Origin: a virus
Length of the DNA stretch: 28,729 bases
IMG/VR virus record: IMGVR_UViG_3300042382_000033
Location: 1-28,729 of that record
Reading direction: 5' to 3' (one strand)
Shown: positions 1 through 7,418 of the stretch, one piece after another
Layout: every line of letters starts with the position of its first letter
Numbering within the stretch: the first letter of the stretch is position 1
Notes under the pieces: model-generated
The model's database searches: none
What the model saw: the letters and a program-made list of their open reading frames with translations, nothing else
What the model was told of the DNA's origin: nothing
Position numbers and translations under genes: made by a program

Positions 1-737
1 GCAGAACTGGTACCGACATCTGAATCGGGATAGTTGGCTGCTTTCGCTTTAACAAAAAGATAATATGTGCCCGGGGTCAAAGTATTAACGCTTGTAAATG
101 TTGTGCTAGTCTGAGTAGTTGTTACACTATTAAACGTCACATCATAACTTGTAGCGTTTGTAACTGCACTCCATGTAAATGATACTTGATTGACTGAACC
201 GGTGGCCGCCGTAAACGAAGGTGTAGAGAGTTTAGCATTTGTTACGATTATATTACCAGATGTAGCAGCATCTGAGTTAGTGTAGTTTGCGGCCTTGGCC
301 ACAACACTCAAAGAGTAAGTCCCTGCGGCAACGCCCGATGCGATGTTAAATGTAAGACCAGTTTGAGTTGTAGTATTGCCATTAAACGTCACATCATAAC
401 TTGTAGCATTAGAGACTGCAGTCCATGCGAAAGATACCGAGTTAACACCACCAGCTACTACTGAATATAGCGGGGTCGCTAATTTAGGTGAGGTTACATT
501 GACAGTGGTGGATACACCGGCATCTGAACTCGTGAAGCCAGTTGCTTTAGCCACTACAGATAAGGCATATAAACCGGCATTGACTCCACTTGTTCTAGCA
601 AATGTCGTGCTTGTTTGATTTGTGGTAGTGCCGTTGAATGTAACATCATAACTTGTGGCGCTAGTAATCGCATTCCATGTAAACGAAACAGTACCTGCGC
701 CACCCGTAGCCGCCGTAAATGTAGGTGTCCCAAGTTT
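1..737 (-). repeat. Tandem 252-bp (84-residue) Ig/Fn3-like modules
   Basis: Three in-frame copies start at 737, 485 and 233 on the minus strand; the third is cut by the window edge. Each starts K-L-x-T-P, has a central T-S-Y-D-V-T-F-N and ends in an S-V-V-A-K-A or V-K-A-K-A strand followed by a D-rich turn. The first two are exactly 84 codons. DNA identity is strongest around the T-S-Y-D-V core, where the same string of about 17 bases recurs near 140, 390 and 643 on the plus strand. More copies may follow outside the window. Confidence 0.85.
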
Positions 738-908
738 TACAACACTACTCTTTCCCCACCCATCAGACATAGAAATTGTCCCTGAAGTTCTTCCAAAGAG
801 AGCCCTGACTGCTGTATCATTCATATTGATAGCTGTATTACTTGTAAGACCTAACTCTATATTAACCTGTGATAATGAGATACTATTCGGAGAGACGGGT
901 AATGTCAT
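1..908 (-). CDS. Tail-tip protein with Ig/Fn3-like repeats (3' end beyond window)
   Basis: The frame opens at ATG 906-908, preceded by GAGGAG at good spacing, and stays open for 302 codons to the left edge without a stop, so the C-terminus is missing. Residues 1-54 match the short adaptor found at the start of many phage tip and fibre proteins: an S-L-S-Q segment near residue 11, a conserved V-R-A-L-F-G near residue 34, then I-S-M-S-D-x-W-G-K-S ending at residue 54. From residue 58 come three tandem 84-residue beta-rich modules with the shared core T-S-Y-D-V-T-F-N, of Fn3/Ig-like type. The start lies inside the last 26 bases of the J-like gene in another frame, so the two are translationally linked. 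The likely role is a tail-tip or receptor-contact accessory protein that attaches by its N-terminus and displays binding modules; the adaptor motif is family knowledge, the binding role is inferred. Plus-strand frames here are shadows. Confidence 0.8.
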   Translation of the reverse strand, partial: MTLPVSPNSISLSQVNIELGLTSNTAINMNDTAVRALFGRTSGTISMSDGWGKSSVVKLGTPTFTAATGGAGTVSFTWNAITSATSYDVTFNGTTTNQTSTTFARTSGVNAGLYALSVVAKATGFTSSDAGVSTTVNVTSPKLATPLYSVVAGGVNSVSFAWTAVSNATSYDVTFNGNTTTQTGLTFNIASGVAAGTYSLSVVAKAANYTNSDAATSGNIIVTNAKLSTPSFTAATGSVNQVSFTWSAVTNATSYDVTFNSVTTTQTSTTFTSVNTLTPGTYYLFVKAKAANYPDSDVGTSS

Positions 909-1200
909 TACGTAGCTCCTCTATTTGCAATTGTTGCTCTTTTATAGCTTCAATTAATAATGGTATAATCTTCTGGTAATCTACACCAAGAAATCCATCA
1001 TCTTTTTCATGAACAGCTTCCGGAATAACTTCCATTATTTCCTGAGCAATTACACCTATATCATTTCGCTTGAATAGGTCTTGATTTTGCTTAGCGTAAT
1101 AGTCATCATTCCAGGTGAAAGTATATCCATTTATTTTAGATAGTTTTTCAATGGGATTTGAAATTAATACAATATTATGTTTCAATCTTTTATCTGAACC
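883..1200 (-). other. Peptidase_S74 self-cleaving chaperone domain of the J-like protein
   Basis: Residues 1640-1744 begin G-S-D-K-R-L-K-H-N and continue with the conserved D-I-G-V-I-A-Q-E core and a G-V-D-Y-x-x-I-I-P-L-L-I-E-A-I-K-E helix ending in a coiled coil. In characterised S74 proteins (phage endosialidase and some fibres) the domain helps the upstream beta-structure fold as a trimer and then cuts itself off just before the Ser of an S-D-x-R-x-K motif, using Ser and the Lys five residues later. Both residues are present, so cleavage before Ser1641 (codon 1195-1197) is predicted, releasing about 104 residues. Confidence 0.9.
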
Positions 1201-4200
1201 ATTGTATGCCGTTATATTCGCAGTAGCAGTTATATTTCCAGTTACATATACATTCCCAGAGGCTCTGAGCGCATATGAGGGGTCGCATATATAAACTGAA
1301 GTTCGAGTAGAGCCAGGTGACATATTAAACTGACTGGCAAAGTATCCTGCGTACTGAGCGGTATCCGCTCCACTGGTGCCGTAAGAAGCATGTGAACCTA
1401 AACTAACTTGGAAAGCATTATTTCCAGCCTCTGAACTGTAAGTTACGTTAAAAGCTCTACAAAACTCATTATTTAGATAATAACCTGTTTCGCCCATACG
1501 TATTAAAGTACTGCCGTTGACGTCCGGTTTCCCATTATGACCCCAAAACATCGTTTCCATACCTACACCCGCTCTATTTACGAAATCACTCGGGTGCCTT
1601 ATCTTTGCTTGGTAAGCTATCCTAACAGGTTGTTCAGCAGACCCTGCTGGATTTGCGTATACAACTGTATAGTCGCCAATAACGCTATCTCCGGCGGAAA
1701 ATAATAAGTTATTAGTATTTGAATACGTTCTAAACTCATGACTAGTTCTATCTTCATTAATAGTTAACCGTTCTCCCGTTCCAGATGTAGATTTTAACTC
1801 TCCTGTAAATGTTGTTATGGCCTCTAGGCTGCCAACTTTAAATAAACTAAGATAAGGTACACCCCACACTGTATTTTGGTAGTCTCCATTTGGCTGATAT
1901 ATCGCATCAGTCTGCCATTGCTTCTCCCCAGTAGCTACAGTATAAGGTGTTTCTGACCAAGTTATAATATTCCAAAACAAATCGTAGGCTATTGCTGGCA
2001 ATGCGCCATCTGTAGACGCCATAGGTGTTTGAGGCTCATAACCAGTATATAGTTGTTTGTAGTATAACCTTTTTGCAGTTTTACCTGATGGACCTGGAAC
2101 TGTAGAAGGACTACCATCGATACCATCTTTCATACTGACTACAGGTGTTGTCCATCCTGTAACTGCAATATTACCTACATAGCCTGCACGCGCAGATACA
2201 ACCGCCCTTGAGGTATAAACTGGGGTAGTTCCTGCGGGTATTGCGTAACTCCATGTCGCTCCCGTCGAAGTTGGCATGGTCACCAGAGTATTCCCACTAC
2301 TAAAACTGTATAAACCTCCGGAAGGAGTAGTAGATGGCGCCCCTCTTGTATAAATGGTAATTTCCGCAATACTTGATCCTTCAATCTTAATTGGAGTATT
2401 CCATGTAAAACTACTCGCGCCTAATAGTTTATAGCCAACGGATGACCACATCGGCTCTGTGCTATCAGGCACTAGATCGACATTAGAATACCAATTAGCC
2501 GGTGCGCCTACAACAGAGGGCGCTGCTGCACTTCGTCTAAAAATAATATCTACTGAATCGCCTGTATCGCCTTTTATAGATAAGCCTTGATCTCCTTTCT
2601 CGCCTTTAATTTTAGAAGGGGTAGACCATGTACCATATGATAATACAACTCCTGTGGCACTTAAAGTATTCACTTGCTGGCTCATCCAAATTGTCGTTGT
2701 ATCAGGAATAGGCCCCCACCCTGTGGCAGTCTGCGTAGATGATGCTGGAAGCGTTGGAGCATTTGTAGCAGAACTATAAGTAAAGCGTATAGTACCACTA
2801 GTGCCATCTTTTGAGATTGCAACAGGAAATGACCATACAGCTGAATGCGGAGGTAAGCCATCACTAGTGAAGATTCTGGTTGCCATATATAATTGATCGG
2901 TACCAGCAGGCACCCCATCCGACCAACCTGTAGCAGCTGGACTGCTAAATGTACCACCTGCAGGTCTATCAACCAATGGGGTTGCACTTCGGTTGAAGCA
3001 TATCCCATTAACTTGGCCTTGCCCTACTGCACCTGGAGAACCATTCTCTCCTCTTATCTTAACAATTGATACTGTTGCTTCACCATTTGCTGTGACGGTG
3101 GTTCGCATGTATTGATCTAATGGTACACCAATTGGATGCCAGTTTGTAGAACCGTCTACACTAAACTCTAGTTTTGTATCTGATGTAGAGACCAATTCAG
3201 TAGGTGTTTTCCATACTAGCGCTTGAGGTGATTCTCCATCACTTGTAAATAAACGACTACTCATCCATACTGTCAGGTTGGTGCCATTGTCTTCCGGTAT
3301 GCCATCAGACCAGCCGGAAGGTACAGGTAGTAAGAAAGAGCCGTCTGTTGGTGTATCAGGTTTTAAAATACTACGTTTAAATATAGTACTGGTAAATGAA
3401 GTTGTTTTTAATTGAGTGAACGGAATTGTTAATGAATCGCTCATTATTGAAAATGTCGTCGCGTCTACAACTTTTACACTCGTAGCCATTGAAGCATTCG
3501 TAGTTGATACTGTAATCGAGTTGCTCGTATCTGTCTGCACAACGCCAGCTATTGTCCACTGGTGAGTCGCCGATGCGTAAGGAGTGCTAAAAGTTATTGT
3601 TGTAGGTACCAATACTCCGATTTCACTGCGTTCTATTTTAGAAACACTAGCCGTTATCATTTTTGTATTAAATGTATTTAAATTTAATACTAGATCACTT
3701 TCAACAAGATCAGAATACGTCCCGTCAGCTCTATAACCCCTAACTGCAAAAACAGTACTAATGTATGGAATAATTTGGTTAATGCTATATGTTGTCGCTT
3801 TAATGTCTGATGCGAGTAATACAAAAGTGGCCACACCCTGTGTTTCGTATCTAGCATAATATAAGTCATAACTCACTGTTAATGAATCATTTGTAGTCCA
3901 TTTTACTTCGCCCAGTGCAGTACTTTTTGGATCATAATAAGGCGTATAAACAGGCTTAGAAGGGGTAGGTACAACAGTGCTCGTTACAGGGACACTGACA
4001 GTAGGCGCTAAAAATTCAGTAATATCTGAATTTAAGACAGGCGCATATACAGCAGATACTTTACATATATTATTAATATCAATTTCAACTTGTAAAATTC
4101 TTAGCCTAGTCGGAACTGAATTAGTTATTGTTTTACTTGTAAGCGTTACAATATCTCCAGGCTCTAATAGCTTATTAGTTATAATATAACTAAAAGATAT

Positions 4201-6117
4201 TGCATAAGTGTCTCTACTTTTCTCAACAGTGTACTTAGCTAATAACGCTGCATGGTAGTAGTCAGTTATACCTGAAGCCGATATTTCATTTGAAGATAGT
4301 ATATAACCGTCTTGCGAAAGGAGTGTATTGTATTTCCCTGAGTCACTCGGCACTGCAATGAAATCGGTATAAGTTTCATCTGCACTGTTCCAAATCTGGG
4401 CACCGCTCGTAGCTTGTGATAACGTACCTGCCATGCCAAATAAAGCAGCACCCGTACATTCGACTGTTATGGAATATCTGCCTGCGGTCAAAGCCTTCAC
4501 GCTACTTGTATACAACCCATTTGAAGCGTATCCATCGACAATCATGACACTGGTTTCGAGATTCACCATCCTTACACGGTGATTGGAGTCTCCAGATGCA
4601 ATTCTCAATCTATAATCATCAGCCAACGCTGTAGGTATATAAATCTTGTAAACAAATGTAAACCCAGCGGATTCGCCAGACCATACGGCATAATTGTTTA
4701 AAAGAGTTGGCCCTACGTTTGCACCATTATTTTCCTCACCCCAGTTAGTGCGGGTGGATCGACTGTATCTAAAAGGTCCAACACCTCTATAGGGCGCTGA
4801 ATCGGTAATTTTAGGTGGCCATGATACTTTCTCTTCTACAAATTCTGCTGATTCATTTTTAAAAGTGACTGTACAATAGTTATATTTAGAAGATGACGGT
4901 GGAAAGGATTTAAGCACTTCTTGTGATAGCACTAAATCGCTATCTGTTATTGTGACACCTGTAGGATTATCTAAGAGTAGTTTATATTTACCCCCAGACC
5001 AGACTAAAGAAGCTTCCGGCATAGATAGCAAAATAGACTTTACATTTTCTGAAATAGATTTAGAAGTATCTAGTACAATATTACATTCATACTTACGTAA
5101 GGGTTCTGTAACTGACGGTGCCGCATTATAAGGAGCAACTAAAGTATTACCTAGTTGAGTAGGGTTGTAAAATTTGCCACTTCTTGCAGACATGACTTTC
5201 ATATCAGCATTTGCAATGACTTGATCACAAACAGCTGCAGTCTCTCTAAATGAATTCAAATCTAACATAGATTCTGTTATTCTCAAAGAATCGTCCAAGC
5301 TGCCACAATCTAGCAAATAATCCAATAGCACCCAAGCTGGGTTATTAGAATACACCCTAGTAGGCAAAATTGCTGTATTGCCCGGGTTCAATGTTGTTCT
5401 TATTTTTCGACCTTCGATAAGAAACTTAACCTTTGGAACGGAAGTGAACTGTGGATTCATTGCATTCAATTTAAACGCACAAGAAGCATACGCAATATTA
5501 GTAAATGCTGCTGCCTTACGTCTAGGTTGATTTGCAGTCATGACTGCGTCTGTCCCGCCATTTGTATGTATATCAATCCTAAGAGCAGACTGATTAGAAT
5601 GTTTGCTATCCCATTTACTTCTTGCGCTACCTCCTAAGTCGGGAGATGAGATGTATTTATCATCAACAAGACATTCTACAACACGGTTGATATCACCCCT
5701 TGCGATAGTATACTGTGCATATAGTAAATCTGATACTGCATCAGTTGGATATGTAGTGTCTAATTTAAGTGCCGATTGTGCAGGCACTATTAGAGATGAT
5801 GTGATTGTTTTTGTAGCATCTGTTGGATCTATAGTTACGACAGATAACGAAGATGCTGGAATGGCAGACGGACCAGCTTGAAAAGTTTGTTGACTATTAA
5901 CTGTGACACCTGTCATTGTAAATTTCTTTGTAGTGTCTGCATATACTAATGTCCCTTCGACAAGACCTCTACCATATACTAAAGGTAAGTATCCTGTTAC
6001 CATCTTAGCTTCAGGTGTTATACCAGTTGTCTTTTCAGGCGGCTCAGGCTTAGTCCATTCTTCATAGATTGCCCAAAGTATAAGACCTGTTTTAACAATA
6101 TCAGAAAATGTTATCAT
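883..6117 (-). CDS. J-like central tail-tip / host-specificity protein with C-terminal S74 chaperone
   Basis: A 1,744-residue protein. The N-terminal region (about 1-435) has a G-Y-L-P-L-V-Y-G-R-G-x-V-x-G motif near residue 42, typical of lambda gpJ-like tip attachment proteins. Residues about 440-575 look like an inserted beta-sandwich of possible carbohydrate-binding type. About 715-810 is Fn3-like. About 912-1347 holds five diverged modules with W-S-D-G-(I/V)-P, W-M-S and F-T-S-D-G motifs, interspersed with short G-x-x-G collagen-like stretches. The receptor-facing part follows. The final 105 residues are a Peptidase_S74 intramolecular chaperone with catalytic-type Ser1641 and Lys1646. The start is ATG 6115-6117 in a TAATG overlap with the gene before, with GGGGTAAG upstream as ribosome binding site. 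It is the largest tip gene and sits just after two small tip proteins, where gpJ is expected. It should close the tail tip and bind the host surface; receptor identity cannot be told. Confidence 0.85.
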   Translation of the reverse strand: MITFSDIVKTGLILWAIYEEWTKPEPPEKTTGITPEAKMVTGYLPLVYGRGLVEGTLVYADTTKKFTMTGVTVNSQQTFQAGPSAIPASSLSVVTIDPTDATKTITSSLIVPAQSALKLDTTYPTDAVSDLLYAQYTIARGDINRVVECLVDDKYISSPDLGGSARSKWDSKHSNQSALRIDIHTNGGTDAVMTANQPRRKAAAFTNIAYASCAFKLNAMNPQFTSVPKVKFLIEGRKIRTTLNPGNTAILPTRVYSNNPAWVLLDYLLDCGSLDDSLRITESMLDLNSFRETAAVCDQVIANADMKVMSARSGKFYNPTQLGNTLVAPYNAAPSVTEPLRKYECNIVLDTSKSISENVKSILLSMPEASLVWSGGKYKLLLDNPTGVTITDSDLVLSQEVLKSFPPSSSKYNYCTVTFKNESAEFVEEKVSWPPKITDSAPYRGVGPFRYSRSTRTNWGEENNGANVGPTLLNNYAVWSGESAGFTFVYKIYIPTALADDYRLRIASGDSNHRVRMVNLETSVMIVDGYASNGLYTSSVKALTAGRYSITVECTGAALFGMAGTLSQATSGAQIWNSADETYTDFIAVPSDSGKYNTLLSQDGYILSSNEISASGITDYYHAALLAKYTVEKSRDTYAISFSYIITNKLLEPGDIVTLTSKTITNSVPTRLRILQVEIDINNICKVSAVYAPVLNSDITEFLAPTVSVPVTSTVVPTPSKPVYTPYYDPKSTALGEVKWTTNDSLTVSYDLYYARYETQGVATFVLLASDIKATTYSINQIIPYISTVFAVRGYRADGTYSDLVESDLVLNLNTFNTKMITASVSKIERSEIGVLVPTTITFSTPYASATHQWTIAGVVQTDTSNSITVSTTNASMATSVKVVDATTFSIMSDSLTIPFTQLKTTSFTSTIFKRSILKPDTPTDGSFLLPVPSGWSDGIPEDNGTNLTVWMSSRLFTSDGESPQALVWKTPTELVSTSDTKLEFSVDGSTNWHPIGVPLDQYMRTTVTANGEATVSIVKIRGENGSPGAVGQGQVNGICFNRSATPLVDRPAGGTFSSPAATGWSDGVPAGTDQLYMATRIFTSDGLPPHSAVWSFPVAISKDGTSGTIRFTYSSATNAPTLPASSTQTATGWGPIPDTTTIWMSQQVNTLSATGVVLSYGTWSTPSKIKGEKGDQGLSIKGDTGDSVDIIFRRSAAAPSVVGAPANWYSNVDLVPDSTEPMWSSVGYKLLGASSFTWNTPIKIEGSSIAEITIYTRGAPSTTPSGGLYSFSSGNTLVTMPTSTGATWSYAIPAGTTPVYTSRAVVSARAGYVGNIAVTGWTTPVVSMKDGIDGSPSTVPGPSGKTAKRLYYKQLYTGYEPQTPMASTDGALPAIAYDLFWNIITWSETPYTVATGEKQWQTDAIYQPNGDYQNTVWGVPYLSLFKVGSLEAITTFTGELKSTSGTGERLTINEDRTSHEFRTYSNTNNLLFSAGDSVIGDYTVVYANPAGSAEQPVRIAYQAKIRHPSDFVNRAGVGMETMFWGHNGKPDVNGSTLIRMGETGYYLNNEFCRAFNVTYSSEAGNNAFQVSLGSHASYGTSGADTAQYAGYFASQFNMSPGSTRTSVYICDPSYALRASGNVYVTGNITATANITAYNGSDKRLKHNIVLISNPIEKLSKINGYTFTWNDDYYAKQNQDLFKRNDIGVIAQEIMEVIPEAVHEKDDGFLGVDYQKIIPLLIEAIKEQQLQIEELRNDITRLSE
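2079..3383 (-). repeat. Five diverged modules in the J-like protein
   Basis: Residues about 912-1347 contain five related blocks of roughly 55-90 residues. Copies 1 and 2 are clearest: a (F/C)-(K/N)-R-S start, G-W-S-D-G-(I/V)-P, then W-M-S-S-R-L-F-T-S-D-G or a variant, then a W-x-x-P strand. Copies 3 to 5 keep the W-x-x-P strand but have drifted elsewhere. Linkers contain G-E-K-G-D-Q-G and G-P-S-G collagen-like turns. The pattern suggests an extended stalk built by module duplication. It is a protein-level repeat with little DNA identity. Confidence 0.6.
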
Positions 6118-6614
6118 TATTTCTTACCCCATTGAAGCATTAGTTTAGAAACATCATCTTGCGATCTTTCAAAGCAAGTGTCGCCTACTGCAGGTGGATA
6201 GTCCTTGCTAATGTGCCATCCCGCAACTGAATCAAGGACATACATAGGACTTGCGCATGTGAGTTTAATTAAGGATTCTCCAATAGCATCTGTTTTCAAA
6301 TAGGAATCAATTCCTGAGATAACACCTTTATATGCAATTACAATTGTTACATCACTATCAGTGACATATACATTTTTAACAGTTACCGGCATTCCATTTG
6401 AGAAACTGCTTAAAGAAGAGTTAGCTAACTCTATCCCGTATGTAACCTGTTTTATATCTGAAACAACTATAGGTGATACAGAAACTAGTCGAGAATCAGC
6501 AAGGTAAACAACACCCTCTACCGTCTCATTTTTATAACTAGAAGTCGTATTTATACTTCCTATGGTTGCAATAACGAACATATCTTTTAATGTTCCTGTC
6601 GCAAAATTTCTCAT
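6117..6614 (-). CDS. Putative tail-tip protein upstream of J-like protein
   Basis: A 165-residue, mostly beta-strand protein. It starts at ATG 6612-6614 in an ATGA overlap with the previous gene and ends in a TAATG overlap with the J-like gene, so its translation is tightly coupled to both. No catalytic motif is visible. The C-terminal half has a strand pattern ending in L-T-C-A-S-P-M-Y, then a G-D-T-C-F segment and a final L-x-W-G-K-K, loosely like the DUF2163/DUF1833 and gpL-type proteins that occupy this slot between tape measure and hub in many siphoviruses. Position supports a baseplate or tip role; the exact family is not established from sequence alone. Confidence 0.6.
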   Translation of the reverse strand: MRNFATGTLKDMFVIATIGSINTTSSYKNETVEGVVYLADSRLVSVSPIVVSDIKQVTYGIELANSSLSSFSNGMPVTVKNVYVTDSDVTIVIAYKGVISGIDSYLKTDAIGESLIKLTCASPMYVLDSVAGWHISKDYPPAVGDTCFERSQDDVSKLMLQWGKK

Positions 6615-7417
6615 AACGCCTCTATCAATTTAACTTGGCCTGTGGTCATCATAATACCATCGCTGTACACCATGCCTGAGATAACATCTGTATCGTACTT
6701 GGCATTCATTTCTACTTCTGTATATTTTACAGCCGTTGTAGTAGTTATTGGCAATCGTAACTCTGGAAATATTACCAAAGAAGTCGTATGGCTAACCACC
6801 ATATAAACCTTTGGATCAATACCGAAAGTTATAAAGAGACCTACTGGCAATTTTTTATTAGTATTAGAAACAATTGGTAGACTAGTTACACCAGCAAGCG
6901 CTGCGCCAACTGTCAATTCCGTTTCTGAGTCAATAAAATAAGACTTAGGTTCACTATGTCCAGGATTCCCAGGAATTAAAGTTGTAACAGTTAATGTCTT
7001 TGCTACTGCATCTGTAGATGTTATTATTCCAACACCAATTATACTTTTATTAAGGACACTTACATAATTAAAATTAGATGGGGTTACTACTGTAAACACA
7101 TTACCATTTTCTTTATTTAGTGTTGCTGTTATTTCTAATGGTTTTTCTATTTGTAATTGTGCCCCATAATTCTGAGGCATTTTAATTTTAAAACTTTCGG
7201 ATGACCCTTTAGTTACTAGATGTGCAAATAAATCGTTAGCAGTACCAACGAGGGGTTCAAGATTTGCATCTATCTCCCAACGTTGGACATTACGTTTTAC
7301 CGAAACTCTAGATAATGAAAGGGTATCCGAACTAAATACTGGTTGATTACTTTTAACTGTTAATGGTGCAATAAATTTAGCAATCAATGCAGTACCGTTC
7401 AGGATACCGTATGACAT
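6611..7417 (-). CDS. Putative distal tail protein (Dit-like)
   Basis: A 268-residue protein directly after the tape measure gene. An upstream ATG at 7441 would add eight residues and overlap the tape measure gene; ATG 7415-7417 is preferred because GAGG sits about seven bases before it and it follows the tape measure stop by one base. The N-terminal 80 residues (beta strands around K-R-N-V-Q-R-W-E-I-D-A-N-L-E-P) resemble proteins that follow the tape measure gene in other siphoviruses, where the slot usually holds the distal tail or lambda gpM/gpL-type protein that caps the tube and holds the tip. No enzyme motif is seen. The Dit-like call rests mainly on position and beta-rich composition. 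Confidence 0.5.
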   Translation of the reverse strand: MSYGILNGTALIAKFIAPLTVKSNQPVFSSDTLSLSRVSVKRNVQRWEIDANLEPLVGTANDLFAHLVTKGSSESFKIKMPQNYGAQLQIEKPLEITATLNKENGNVFTVVTPSNFNYVSVLNKSIIGVGIITSTDAVAKTLTVTTLIPGNPGHSEPKSYFIDSETELTVGAALAGVTSLPIVSNTNKKLPVGLFITFGIDPKVYMVVSHTTSLVIFPELRLPITTTTAVKYTEVEMNAKYDTDVISGMVYSDGIMMTTGQVKLIEAL

Positions 7418-7418
7418 A

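Noticed and set aside
655-915. Plus-strand 86-codon frame near the left end
   Set aside because: It lies opposite the Ig-like repeat gene, whose start codon, ribosome binding site and protein repeats are convincing.
2682-3008. Minus-strand 108-codon frame inside the J-like gene
   Set aside because: It is in another frame within a well-supported coding region, with no family resemblance or start signal.
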